In this document: positions 24,401-34,700 of the stretch, piece after piece
How positions within the stretch are numbered: position 1 is the first letter of the stretch
Layout of the letters: the number at the start of each line of letters is the position of its first letter
Source: Dicaeum eximium
Lineage: Eukaryota; Chordata; Aves; Passeriformes; Dicaeidae
Length of the DNA stretch: 64,000 bases
Direction: 5' to 3'
Assembly: GCA_013396995.1 (NCBI GenBank)
Contig: VWZP01010230.1
Coordinates: forward strand, 232,830 to 296,829
The notes under the pieces: generated by a model
The model's database searches: none
Seen by the model: only the letters and a program-made list of their open reading frames with translations
What the model was told of the DNA's origin: nothing
Program-made: the position numbers and the translations under genes

Positions 24401-25741
24401 ACAAGTGGATGAGATAAAGGAATGAAGAAAACACATATAAAATACTTTGATTCTGTTCCCTTTCAGGATTACCATTTGTACATGACACAGTTTTCAAATG
24501 CCTTGCTTAGTACTGATGAATCCAGACAACTGTCTTGTTCCCCCCCCCCAGGCTTATGTTTCTTGGGTGTGTCCAATTGAACATCCAGTAAAACTAACTT
24601 AATTAATGTCAGGAAATTATTAGATCAGTAATAGCTGTGCTATCTTTCCTAAGGTGTCAGTGGCTCCTGATAAAGTCCAAATTGCAAATACAGATGGAAC
24701 TGTTAAGACACAACAAGAAAACCATGAAGTGAATGTCAGAGAGAGGAATAGCTCCCTATGTGACTTTACAGGTACAACAAGGGTTTCTTTGCAAGAAAAG
24801 CTAAATGCCCCAATAATCTTGCGTCCTTGTACCTTAGTGACAATGAAGAGGTCTTCCCGTTTCACAACTCCCTCCTTGATCTTCTGCTGGACCGCGTTCC
24901 CTATTTCATTTTCATTCTGGTAGAAATAGGCACAGTCGAAGTGGCGGTAGCCGGCATCGATAGCAAACTTCACCACCTCTTCCACCTTTCCCGGAGGAGC
25001 CTGAAAGCAAACAGAAGGCAACTATGAGCTCTGCCATGTCCCTCTGCCAGGGCTCAATGCTGTGACAGCTCCACACAGTCCCCCTTTCCAGCTGCTCCTG
25101 GAGTTTCTTCATCACCTGCATTTAATAGAAACCCGACGGAGATTCCAGGCACAGCAGCATTTCTGCAGGGCACAGAGCAGAAAGGAGTTTGTTTCTGCAA
25201 GACTTCCAGCTCTGCCACTGCCAGCAGCGCAATATCCACTGCCATTTCCCCTCTTTGCTCCCTGTGCTGCCCAAGGAGTTTCGCCACTTCACCCTCCCCA
25301 AATCTTCCCGTGAGGGCGATGCGCCCAGATCCCCCCTCAGACCGCGACTCAAACCCGGGGCTGCGAACCACAGCCGTTCGCTCTTTTTGGTAAGTTTCTT
25401 TCGCTTCCCCTCTTTTACCTTGTGCTTCTTTCCACCTTCTCCAGCCCCTGATTTCCGCCCCCCCGCTTTGCCCGTGGCTGCCCGCGGCCCCCCCCCCGCG
25501 CCTGGCATCCCGCCCGGTTACACAATCGGCCGGCGACACCGACCGCACGCAGGGCACGGACCCCGCTTTTAGAGGGGTGGATCCTTTTCTACGCTGTTGT
25601 TTTAACTTTATCTCGCATTTCGGCATCTCCCGCCGGATTCCCTCCCTCCCTGCCTTCCCCCTGCGCCGGTACCTGCCAGGTGCCCAGCCCCAGCGCAGGT
25701 ATCTTCATCTTGTTGCTGAGCTCCACGCAGGGGATGGCCAT
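18416..25741 (-). CDS. AKR1B10: Aldo-keto reductase family 1 member B (aldose reductase-like), complete
   Basis: A cytosolic NADPH-dependent aldehyde/ketone reductase of the AKR1B family. Ten exons: 25673-25741, 24833-25000, 23722-23838, 22960-23037, 22367-22489, 21050-21156, 20776-20857, 19715-19798, 18772-18854 and 18416-18458, all GT-AG. They sum to 954 bp (317 aa; human AKR1B1 has 316). The (beta/alpha)8 barrel signatures are LGLGTW, DAGYRHFDCA, GVSNFN, TAYSPLGSP and VIPKS. The catalytic tetrad is Asp45, Tyr50, Lys79, His112, and the NADPH-phosphate contacts Lys264, Ser265, Arg270 are present. Human AKR1B1 Val47, Trp111 and Cys298 (mature numbering) correspond to Phe49, Phe113 and Val300 here. 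The start ATG has a strong context (A at -3, G at +4). The subfamily label (B1, B10 or avian B10-like) cannot be fixed without a tree. Confidence 0.96.
18772..18854 (-). CDS. AKR1B10: AKR1B exon 9
   Basis: It encodes VFDFELSKKEMDVILSFNRN, then WRAVPVV and two bases of Gln. NRNWR is a family hallmark. The residue aligned with the redox-sensitive Cys298 of human aldose reductase is valine (Val300). The length of 83 bp and both phases match the family exon. Confidence 0.96.
18855..19714. other. AKR1B intron 8
   Basis: 860 bp. The 128-codon + strand frame at 19306-19692 inside it has no recognisable family and is antisense to the gene, so I do not call it. Confidence 0.8.
19715..19798 (-). CDS. 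AKR1B10: AKR1B exon 8, NADPH 2'-phosphate site
   Basis: It encodes VLIRFLIQRDIMVIPKSDKP, then HRVEENMK. Lys264, Ser265 and Arg270 align with the residues that hold the 2'-phosphate of NADPH. The segment between them differs from the usual VTPER (here DKPHR). 84 bp, phase 0. Confidence 0.96.
19799..20775. other. AKR1B intron 7
   Basis: 977 bp with a C-run near 20223-20238 and A-rich tracts. No other feature was recognised. Confidence 0.8.
20776..20857 (-). CDS. AKR1B10: AKR1B exon 7
   Basis: It completes the Trp codon begun in exon 6, then encodes AKPGEPTLMDDPKIKDIAAR, then HRKSPAQ. 82 bp as in the human genes. Donor CAG|GTAAGT. Confidence 0.96.
21050..21156 (-). CDS. AKR1B10: AKR1B exon 6
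   Basis: It encodes VECHPYLTQEKLVKYCKSKG, then LAVTAYSPLGSPNRP and a split Trp. It includes the Tyr that stacks on the nicotinamide (TAYSPLG) and the cofactor-covering loop. 107 bp, ending ATG|GTAAGAG. Confidence 0.97.
21157..22366. other. AKR1B intron 5
   Basis: 1210 bp, the longest intron of the gene. It contains an AT-rich block (about 22105-22235) and a CR1 3' end (about 22250-22325). Confidence 0.85.
22250..22325 (+). mobile_element. CR1 LINE 3'-end fragment
   Basis: The segment runs from GGAAGGTTCCAGCC through a ACCTTCCAATTGTAATCC-like stretch to ATTCTATGATTCC, which is the CR1 3' UTR end and its octamer in sense orientation. It lies in AKR1B intron 5, about 40 bp from exon 5. Confidence 0.8.
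22367..22489 (-). CDS. AKR1B10: AKR1B exon 5
   Basis: It encodes AMEELVDAGLVKAIGVSNFN, then HEQIERILNKPGLKHKPVMNQ. GVSNF carries the Ser-Asn pair and the final Gln the side chain that position the nicotinamide. 123 bp, phase 0. Confidence 0.97.
22960..23037 (-). CDS. AKR1B10: AKR1B exon 4
   Basis: It encodes AGEELHPLDDKGHSIPSDTD, then FLDTWE. 78 bp, phase 0, same length as the family exon. Donor GAG|GTAAGT. Confidence 0.96.
23722..23838 (-). CDS. AKR1B10: AKR1B exon 3, catalytic His
   Basis: It encodes LWNTFHEKSMVKVGFKKSLA, then ALQLDYLDLYLMHFPMGFK. His112 of LMHFP is the catalytic His. The following residue is Phe113 where human AKR1B1 and AKR1B10 have Trp. 117 bp, phase 0. Confidence 0.97.
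23839..24832. other. AKR1B intron 2
   Basis: 994 bp with a C-run at about 24541-24550. No repeat family or exon was recognised. Confidence 0.8.
24833..25000 (-). CDS. AKR1B10: AKR1B exon 2, catalytic Asp, Tyr and Lys
   Basis: It encodes APPGKVEEVVKFAIDAGYRH, then FDCAYFYQNENEIGN and ends KREDLFIVTK. Asp45, Tyr50 and Lys79 are the catalytic residues. Phe49 replaces the Val found before the catalytic Tyr in human AKR1B1. 168 bp, the usual exon 2 length. Confidence 0.97.
25001..25672. other. AKR1B intron 1
   Basis: 672 bp that becomes steadily more GC-rich and CpG-rich toward exon 1. It includes a C-run at about 25491-25498. The long frames through it on both strands follow from high GC and lack any family match. 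Confidence 0.8.
25673..25741 (-). CDS. AKR1B10: AKR1B exon 1, start codon
   Basis: ATG at 25741-25739 with strong context, encoding MAIPCVELSNKMKIPALGLG, then TWQ, and donor CAG|GTACCG. The frame continues upstream only to a GTG, with no earlier in-frame ATG seen in the 50 bases before it, so this ATG is the start. Confidence 0.96.
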
Positions 25742-25859
25742 GTTGCCGGTGACCGTCGGTCTGTCCGTCGCTCGGAGCCCGCCCGGCACTTCCCGTAGCC
25801 GCTATAAGGATCGGAGCTGGCCCGGCCCCGCCTCGCCCCTCCCTGCCCGGTCCCTCCCC

Positions 25860-25869
25860 GCCTCGTCAC
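25860..25869 (-). promoter_or_regulatory. Antioxidant response element core
   Basis: On the - strand the sequence is GTGACGAGGC, a full match to the ARE core RTGAYNNNGC recognised by NRF2-small MAF. It sits 119 bp upstream of the AKR1B start codon next to GC-rich Sp1-type sequence. Human AKR1B10 is a known NRF2 target, so function is plausible but inferred. Confidence 0.6.
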
Positions 25870-26007
25870 AGGCGACACCCGCGAGGTGCCGGTCGGCGTT
25901 GGGCTGACAGAAAGCCTCGGTGCTGGTTTAGCTGTGTGTTTGGAAATGAGCGAACCGAGAGCGAATGTCTCAGCAGCCGAGCTGGCGCTTTGCACGGGTT
26001 CTGCTGG

Positions 26008-26157
26008 GCAGTGATGGAATCGCCACCCCTGGAAGCGCTCGGAAGGTGTACAGATGTGGCACTTGGGGACATGGAGTGGTGGCGGGCGCGGTGGTGCTGG
26101 GGACCGGTTGGACTCGACGCCTTTGCAGTCTTTTCGAGCCCTCATCATCCTACGGTA
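26008..26157 (+). mobile_element. CR1 LINE 3'-end, CpG-rich copy
   Basis: The segment has the CR1 3' UTR wording: GTGATGGAATCGCCACCCCT, a GTGTACAGATGTGGCACTTG stretch, GGTTGGACTCGACG, and a terminus resembling CATCCTACG. It lies about 270 bp upstream of the AKR1B ATG at the edge of the CpG-rich promoter and retains several CpGs. The 192-codon + strand frame across it is a by-product. Confidence 0.85.
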
Positions 26158-28373
26158 CCGCAGCTGAGAGAGCTTGTTGGCTGCCGGCAGAATTGCTGCC
26201 TGAGGCAATGGGTGCCTATTGGAGGATTTTCTTCAGTGGTGGCAAATGGGCTGAATTTTCCATATTTTTCCACAAAAATATTAGGCTCACCTGTTGTTCA
26301 CAGAGGAATTCATTAAAAGGGAATGTGGCCTTGCCTTTCAGCTCATTTCTGTGTTCCCTGTCTTTGCAGAGGGGTGGGCTCCCTGCTGGACCATCAGTCT
26401 GTGTGAAGGAATCTCTTCCTTGGCCTCCAATTACAATTTCAGCCAGCGCTGGTAGGGTGTCAGATGCTACACAAGGGATTTGTGATCACAGCTTGTTGAC
26501 ACCGGGTGCTTTAGTCCAAATGACCCCCCTGCTTTTTGCATAGGGTGAAAAGTGATATTTTAAGATGGCAGGAGCCTCAGAAATTAAGAGCCAGAGCCTA
26601 GATGGACTGGGCTCTTTACCTGGCACCTGTCTGGAAGAAAAGATGCTTCACATCATGAAGCTGATGTGAGTTCAACATCCTACCTTAGGCACCTCACATG
26701 TCAGAGACTTTGTGTTACCACAGTAGGAGTGCTTTGCTGCTTGAGCCTACTTTTTTTCTTTTCCTTATATTGCTATAAGTTCCTGCTTGCTCATTGCTGA
26801 TCCCTGACCACCAATTTAAATGCTGTGGAAGTTCCACTGGTGTCATCCTGTGACTTGTTCAGTGTAAGCCAGAATTAAGTATCTTATGCTTAGACTTTTA
26901 ATGTTTGCCTATCAAAATATAGAAGCAACCATGAATTATTGAGCCACTAACCGTGATGTTTGATGTGATTTGTTAAAATTTATGTGCATTTTCATGATTT
27001 AAACTGCTTTTATGGGACAGTATTTTCAGTTGGATAGCCAAATGTATGTTCTGGGTTTAAATATAAACCAAATATCTTCCTGCTCTCCTTGGCCTGTTTT
27101 CTAAGACACTGGCTTAACCAAGCTTTATTGTCAGCTTTCTGTTGACTTGGATGTCATCACATGTTCCAGAATGGGAAAAAACCTCCAAACTGATATGAAG
27201 TAGAAACAGAGAAGCAGGGAATCAAATTTTTCGAAGTGGCTGATAATGCCGGTATGGTCAAACTAGAGCAGCAATTTGAGATGTCTTCTATTGAAAACAA
27301 ATATGAAAAAACGCAGAGATCAAACAACCCCACCCCCCCAAAAAGAAAGACAAAGCAACTGTGAGAGATATGATGAATTTGACAGAAAAGAGAGAAAGAC
27401 CTACAAAAAAAAAAATCTGTTGAGATTTTATAAATTTAGTAATGGTACATTGTTTTTGAGGCTAGAAAGGGCCACACTATTCTTCTTGCACTGATCTCCA
27501 GTTACACTGAAAATATTTTATACCAAGCCTATGTCATATCCTTATTACTTAATTTTTTATTAAAGGCAGTTGGGTGCTACAGCATTAGGAACTGACTAAA
27601 ATTATGTAGAGAATAGACTAGGAAATGCTGCAATTGAGCTATTAAACTTACCTTTAACTGCAACAAATCTTGGTCTGGAAGGTATAAACCCCACATAATT
27701 GCCTTTGTTTTTTTATGCATTTGCTTAACAGAGCCATCAACAATTTTCCTCCTTGTAAATCTTTATTTGAAGACATTAATGATTTTGGAGTGAACTTCCT
27801 GCAGGCCACAGACGAGTAAGGAGAGATTTTGGCAACTCAGCCACAGCATGGGCTGGCAGAGGAGAACTGCTGGAAGGACTCTGTTATGTGTACAAGCTTT
27901 CTGTTCAAACATTTTTGTTCTGATTTCTTTATCTGAGTGGAGGAAGGTAACTCATCATTCAAAGCCCAATAAAACCTGACTTCATGAGGGTTTAAAAGGC
28001 TTTAATTATTTTTTAACTGGTATTATTTGCTGTATGCAGTATGGGTGTTGACTGGGGACCATTCACCTCAACTTTTTAACTGTCTTGGTGATTTCACTCC
28101 CTGCAGAGCCTGGCAGCTCCCCTGGGCACCCTGCCATGCTGTTTAATGAATTGGAGCCTGCAGATACAGGTGGTGACTTGTCCATAACATTGTTAATCAT
28201 GCCCATGGGTTGCTGTCATCTGATGGAAGCTTACTCGTGTCTGATTTGGTGTTGTCCCTCCTTTGGAGTGACTTTTCTAGAGAGCAATGGTGCTCCTTCA
28301 TGATCAGATTTTGCAGAAATGCAAATCTCTTATGTGGACAGTCCAATGCTATTGGGAGTGTTTTGTCTAGACA
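26158..28373. other. Intergenic, no gene seen
   Basis: Upstream flank of AKR1B. AT-rich with a C-run near 27331 and an A-run near 27405. No exon with plausible splice sites, RNA gene or known repeat was recognised. Confidence 0.7.
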
Positions 28374-28440
28374 GGATCATAGAACCCTTAAGGCTGGAAA
28401 AGATCTCCAAGACCATCAGGTCCAAGCATCAGAGATGACA
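28374..28440 (-). mobile_element. CR1 LINE fragment
   Basis: GGATCATAGAACCCTTAAGG, then CTGGAAAAGATCTCCAAGACC and ATCAGGTCCAAGC, is the reverse complement of a CR1 3' end. Short and diverged. Confidence 0.75.
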
Positions 28441-28748
28441 GTTTTTAAGTAGAAAGCCCCAACATGTGTCAACCTGGCTGTTAGAGTTCCTTGGGGAAAC
28501 AATGTACATTATTTTCCTCAGCTAATGCTAAGGAGCGTGTCACAAGTGTCTACTCCTGCATAGCTGACAAAACATTGCAATGTATTGATTGCAACAATAG
28601 TGAAACGACAAATTTGATTTTTTGAACTGTTAAGAAAGTAAGTATCACTATTTATATTTTAGTAAAACTTGGGGTTTTTTTTCCTGTGAGTCTAAAGGCA
28701 TATTGAACACCTTTTCAGGATATGCAAAGGGTGAAGATTGAGACATGG

Positions 28749-29205
28749 CACAGAATCACAGAATGGTACATGGGAAGGGACCTTTAGAATTCATCTTGAA
28801 CCTCTTCCCTACTCAAGCAGGGCCACCAAGAGCAGGTTGCTCAGAGCTGTGTCCATGTGGGAGACACCACCATATCTCTGGACAAATTGTGCCAATGCTC
28901 AGTCACCTCTGCAGTGGAAAAGTGTTTTGTCATGGTAGAGGGACCTTCCTCTGTCTCCTTTGTGCCCATTGACTCTCATCCTGGCACTGGGCACCACCAG
29001 AAAGAGCCTGGCTCTGTCCTCTTTGCACCTCCCCTTCAGGTATTTATATACATTGACAAGACCCGTCCCCCCCCTTGAACCTTCTCTTTTCCAGACTAAG
29101 GATCCTCAGCTCTCAGTCTCTCCTAGCAGGAGGGAGGATTTAATCCCTTAATTAATTAATTCTCCGTGCTTTGGCTGAGTCCCCTCTCTGTCATGCCCTG
29201 GGCAG
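28749..29205 (-). mobile_element. CR1 LINE fragment, about 450 bp
   Basis: It starts with CAGAATCACAGAATGG and GGGAAGGGACCTTT at the CR1 3' end, then carries the internal phrases AGCAGGTTGCTCAGAGC, a CTCTGTCTCCTTTGTG stretch and CTCAGCTCTCAGTCTCTCCT, reading in reverse complement. Overlapping + strand frames here are fragments of the repeat, not genes. Confidence 0.85.
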
Positions 29206-31731
29206 GTGGCAGCCCTCCTGGGGCACCCAGCCCTGTGCACCCCCAAACTGCAGTCTGTGGCTGTGGGCAGGGTAAATATGGCAGTGCTGTAAAGTATAGC
29301 TGGCACTGTGTAGGAGGTGATCATTTTGCAGGGGACCTTCTTGTAGGATGCCTGTGGCATTCAGTGCACACAAATTTTTCCCTTTTGTGCTGTCACAGTC
29401 TTCAGTGTGTTTCTGAATTGTTGCATACTCTCAGCCTGTCACTGAAAACAAAAGTAAACAAGCCCCAGTAACTTAGAGCAGGAAAGGTCTGCTCCTACTG
29501 ACACAGAACTACTTTTATCAGTCTTACTTGCACAACATCATGCTCATGGATCTGACAATGTCAGAAGGAGGTGGTACATCAGCAGTGAAGAAAGTTTTTA
29601 TGTGAGAAAGACATTTGTAGAATGCTTTGATTGATTCCCCTCTCCATAAGTGCAATGGACAGTACCCAAATTTATCAGCAAGCTGTGGATTTTTAGTACT
29701 TACTGAAATAATTTCCGTGCAGCAGCTGTCTTTGGAATTGTTGCAAGACACCACTTTTAGTAACACTGAAGTGAAACTTTTCACCAAAACTCTGAGAGCA
29801 GAGTTAGAAATTCATTGGAAAGAATCACCAGAGCTATGTCCATTGAATCCTGTTTCTCCAGTATGGTGGTGCGTTTGCTCCCCTCACTTTGGGGCTGCTG
29901 TACAACCTTAGGGGGTCCTGTTAGGTCCTAAGTCAGGCCTTTTGAACTCTCCTGGACCACAGTGGGCTGTGCCCGCACCTCACTGTGAGTGGGATTCCTC
30001 TCAGAGCTCGTGAGCCCTCAAGTTTGTGATCCTTGGAGGGCTGTTGCCAAAAGATGATGACAGGGCCTGGGCTGGAAACTCCATTCCTCCACCCACTGAA
30101 AGATGCAAAGGCATCCAGTGTGAATATTCCACTGCACTCAAGGGGAATTTTTAACAGGTATCTTTGTACAGATGGATCTAGATATCTCTGTCTGTGTGTG
30201 CATGCATGTGAATTGATTCAAATACCCTCTCCAGTACAGTAGCAATGGTGCTGTCTTGAACCTGTAATTTGGTCACTCTGGTAATTGTATTAAATCCTAT
30301 TGAATCACTTTATAAGTATTAAATTAGTCAATGATTAAGTGCTGCTAAGCCCTTTTGCACCATTACCCTTTGCACCTTTACTTTTTTGCATCTCTGGTCT
30401 CCATGTAAATTATTCTGAACTGATTCTAATGCGATTTTCCTGTGTATGCTTCACCTGTGTAGTAAGCAAAGGAGTCAGTCTTGTCACTGAACTCTATTAA
30501 AAAATCATCTTTACAAATTTTTGGCAAAACCTGCTTTCACTAATACCTTTGACAGTGATTCTTTAAGCAGCTTAACACACTCATTTGCCACATCCTTTAA
30601 AGCATATACTTTAACTGTGTTCAGAAGAGCCTTGATTTAAATCCTGTAAGGACTTTCTCCAGTTTACCAGTTGTGCAGTCTGATTGCTGCTTATTCCTTA
30701 CTTTTAGGGCCTTTCCTGTCTTCCTTTCCTCGTCTGAATCTTGGAGCTCTTCCGTTGCAGTTTTTTTCAAAAGAGCTGAGACAACACCTTTGATCCAGAT
30801 AAGAATTTGACAGCTTAGATCACCTGAGATTAGCCATGCAAAGCAAGCGGGGGGTGGCTGCTCATGGAGAAGAGTCTAGGAAAGTTGTGATGGATGTGGA
30901 AATGTACTGGTCTGGCAGCAGTCCAGCTCTCTGTACTCTGAAGTGTTGATAGAGGCCCTTGTTTCTGAATAGGAACAAAGAGATACACCAGGATGGTGTC
31001 CAACAAACTACCTGAGAAGATACGTTTTGTAACTGGGAATAGTTGATTTTTAGATGGGGTGGATGATAGCACACTGTTGTCACTGCTGCTACAAGAGAAC
31101 TGTCAGTCTTTCATTAATGGCCTTAGTAAAGCAGGTGCTCTTATGTCAAGAAGGAGGTATATTAATGTTGGGAGGGGTGAGTTAAAAGCAGAAGACTGGT
31201 GATTGTAAATATGCTCAGGTGATCCTGCAGCTGGGAATAACTCTTGATAAACCTGCGTGAACAGCATGCTAGTGATCCTCCAGCATGGACAGAGTTTAAC
31301 AGTGCCTTTGCCTTTTTGCCTTATGCCTCTGCCCAGGTGCTCCTTCAGGCATCCCCTGCTGGGTGAAGTGACAGAAATTAATGTTCTCTTCGTGTTTTAG
31401 TTCTGAGTTTGTGGCTGTCCCAGCTGCCTGGGCTGACTCACACATGTAGAAATGGCGAGTGACTGCATTTATGTAAACAGAGTTGTTTGTTTTTATTACA
31501 CTGTTACACTCCAAGTTCAAATTTTCTTTCTCATTTATCTACATACTTGTGTCCTCCAGCAGAGTTTTCAGTATGGTTGGTGCATATGGGTAAAAAGGAG
31601 GGGTTCTGTAACTGTTTCCAGATCAGTTTCCAAATGGAATTTTACAACCTTCTTTGGCAAGAGAAGACAACCGTGTGCTGAAACCAGTTCAGGGCAGGTA
31701 CAGTGACAATTTTATTTTCTTTTATTCAGAA
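29206..31731. other. Intergenic, no gene seen
   Basis: Mixed-composition sequence. The stretch 29850-30040 is GC-richer and could be old repeat, but I could not assign it. No supported exon. Confidence 0.6.
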
Positions 31732-31760
31732 AATAACTTGATTCAGAAAATCAAGTTATT
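31732..31760. repeat. Perfect 12-bp hairpin
   Basis: AATAACTTGATT and its exact reverse complement AATCAAGTTATT are separated by CAGAA. A direct repeat ATTCAGAAAA at 31725-31734 and 31741-31750 overlaps it. No adjacent element explains it. Confidence 0.9.
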
Positions 31761-34700
31761 AACTAAGCTGGACTATGCTAACAATCCTCTTACAAAGAGT
31801 GCACCTGTTAAATATCTTTAGGAGAAACAGCCAACTTAACCATGTTTTAAGTAAGAAGAGAAAAAATTACAGGTTTTTTTTTCCTTCTTTGCACCATTAG
31901 AAGTATCAGAAAGCTTGAAAAACTGTCTGCTGTTATAAAAGAATGAAGTTGTCAGGCCCCACCTTTCGCTAGATTGTGTGCAGGGCGTACTGCAATTCAT
32001 CCTTTAATTTTGGTATAATTTGTTCTTGATATTAAATCTATTTCTTTAGCTGGAGATATGTTCCAACCTTCCTAATGTATTTATGTGACCCCCATAGAAT
32101 ATTAGTGTTACCTGAATGTCAGCTGTGGACTTTTAATAAGAAAGTATTATACTTGTAGGTCTTTTGCTCGTGAAAATTAAGTTGCAATGTTTGAACCTAG
32201 TGCATATTCTTTTCTAAATTTCCTTAGTTCTTTCTTAGGCTCATAATCTATAAAGCCTGATAACAGTGCTTTAGGAGAAAAAATTTATTGCTGATCTTTA
32301 GTAAATTGGAAGGAATTTGGAATTATATCTGGCGGGGAAACCAGGGGAAGACTTAGGAATGGCTTCTGTGTAGGAGGTGCAGGGTGTGAAATTAGAAATG
32401 AGGGATCCAGAAAGGAGGGAGGCAGGAAAAATAGGGAAGTCATACTCTTAAATGTAAATGTGTTTTTCATCTGAGTCCCACTGGAAGCAACAAAGTTTTT
32501 TAAAACTTTGTACTTAAAAAATAAACAACCAAAAGCACAGTTGCTCTTAAAGCTCATCTTATTTTATCATAGATCTTTTGCTGACATTGTTTTCTTATTG
32601 ACGCCAATGGAGGTTTCAAGAGCAATTGAAAGCAGCTGCCTGCTTCAAACACACATTGAAGTAATCAGGAAAAGTGGGGTAGAGTCTGTTCCTGCAATAT
32701 ACTTGAGACTAGTCCAATGTGTCTTTTCATCACAAATTTTAATCATCAGTTGCTGCCTTTGTTTATATTTGCTGCAGTGGGACATTTACTAGAGCAGCTG
32801 TATCAGATAAGGGTGCACAATAATACATAACTGGCTTTACCAAATCCATCAAACTCTCTTTCATCTTAAATACAGTGTTATTTATTTTCCTTTTTTTCTC
32901 AGGCACTGTCAAGATTCTTCTCTTTTAATATTTTAGAGGATTACTTTCTTTTGAGGAAATAAAGCTCAAAGTCCATTGATTGAATTTCTTATATTTATTT
33001 ATATTGATATTTTGTGACAGTGTATTAGGTTAGATGATTTTTATGCAGTGAACTCTCATTACATTATTAAATTGATATATACCAACTATAAAAATTGGCC
33101 CCTCTTTTTGGTTTTTTTTTCTCCTCCCTAAGTGACACTGGAAAAAGGTGTGCTTTACCTGAAATCATCTTGTTTCTACAAGGAATTGTATGATGGCTGC
33201 TGGCTTTTTAGTCTGTGTATGGTCAAAAGTTTCTCATGCAGAGAAGCACAAAGAATCTGAACTAGTACATGAAGGCAAAAGACAGTATACAGTGGAGTAG
33301 AAGGGCATCATGATTAGGTGAGACTATGTTTACCATAGGCTTTGGTTGTTTAAAACCCCTTCCTTCTAATATTTCTAAGAAGGCAAGAAAAGAACATTGT
33401 CTAAAGAAGACTCCTGGTCACTGCAAGTGCCCTGAACCCAGCTGGCAGGGTAGTCATCTGACCTAGAGTCAAAACATAAAGGGAAAATGAAATATCATAT
33501 GTGGCTTGCTTTGGGAAGGACAGCACTCAAGAATGTCTTAAAGGGAGAAAACAGATGTTGCCACAGCAATGCAGCACCGATAAATAAAGTATAAAACAAA
33601 TTTTACTACAGGATAGGTATATTTCTAGGTTCTTTATATCATCCTGGACCTGCAGAGGGTGCAAAATCTCCACATTGCTTAGAAGAAGCAGAATTATTTC
33701 ATTCTCCTGGTGTATTTTGCTTCTCTGGTAACTTGTAGCAACACTTCACCAGCACCACGATCCTCACTAGAAATCTAATTGTAACAAAAATGGAGCTAAA
33801 ACCATTTATTGCTGCAATTAGGGCTGTTGCCATTTAATTTGCAGAAGTGTTTTATTATTTGATAGCTGAACCTAGTGCTCAGCAATTCTCTCTAGCCTAG
33901 TGCAATTTGGTCCCTTTTCATATTCTCTCTTTCCCTAATAGTATGCTTTCCTCTTCATCATCTCTGTTTTTTCTGCTTTCTGTTTGATTTTAATCTGGGT
34001 ATTTCTTCTGGCTAACAGTTTCTGATGAAATTCTTGCTTCCAGCTTTCAGTGGTTTCTTTCATATAATGAAAACAGTGGAGGTAAATGACAAACCACATG
34101 GCTTTGGTTAAACATTTTGTTTTCATATGATCTCAGCAGTATCTAGACTAGCAGAATAAAATATCTGAGGCATTATTATCATTTCACATCATTTATTTTC
34201 ACTGATTTAGCAGAGATCTTCAATGGGAGAAAGTGTGACAAAAGTGTTTAGGCAAAAAATCTGCTTTTAAAGTGTAGGGGTTTCTGGGATAAAGCTTTTC
34301 TGCTTTCAAAGAAGGCCATTCTGTTCTGCAAATCAAAACAAATGCTTCACTACCACTCAATTAGAGCAGTGTTATTTGGGAAATAATCCCTCACACTTAA
34401 AATACCTGTCAAGGGAGGGGCGAGAAAGTTTTTAGTGTGTGGTGGTAAAACTTGTCTAACTTGTCTAACTTTCCATGTTTCATAAAAAGGGTTTTTTTCC
34501 AGTTTGTTTATTTTTGTTCATTTGTGTTTTGTTTTTAATTCAGTCTTCATACCAGCTGTGAAAGGGCTGGGTTACAATTTTGCTGGAGGTACAGCAGCCT
34601 TCCACACTAGTAGGATTTACATTATTAGCCTTTGTGTAGGAATGAATGTCTACTTAAATTTAGGTCTCTGCATTTGGTCAAAGTTCTTTGTGAGGTTCTT

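Larger units (their letters stand above)
25290..26120. promoter_or_regulatory. CpG-rich promoter region of AKR1B
   Basis: A GC-rich, CpG-dense interval surrounds exon 1 and contrasts with the AT-rich flanks. On the - strand upstream of the ATG it carries a GC box (25825-25840) and a weak TATA-like CTTATAG (about 25808-25802). The transcription start is not determined. Confidence 0.8.

Noticed and set aside
25054..25626. 190-codon - strand frame within AKR1B intron 1
   Set aside because: It lies between the well-defined exon 1 donor and exon 2 acceptor in high-GC sequence, where long frames arise by chance.
25965..26543. 192-codon + strand reading frame upstream of AKR1B
   Set aside because: Its first part translates a CR1 3' end and CpG-rich promoter sequence; there is no family match or splice context.
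28738..29151. Cluster of overlapping + strand frames of 60-75 codons
   Set aside because: They are frames through a CR1 fragment in reverse orientation.
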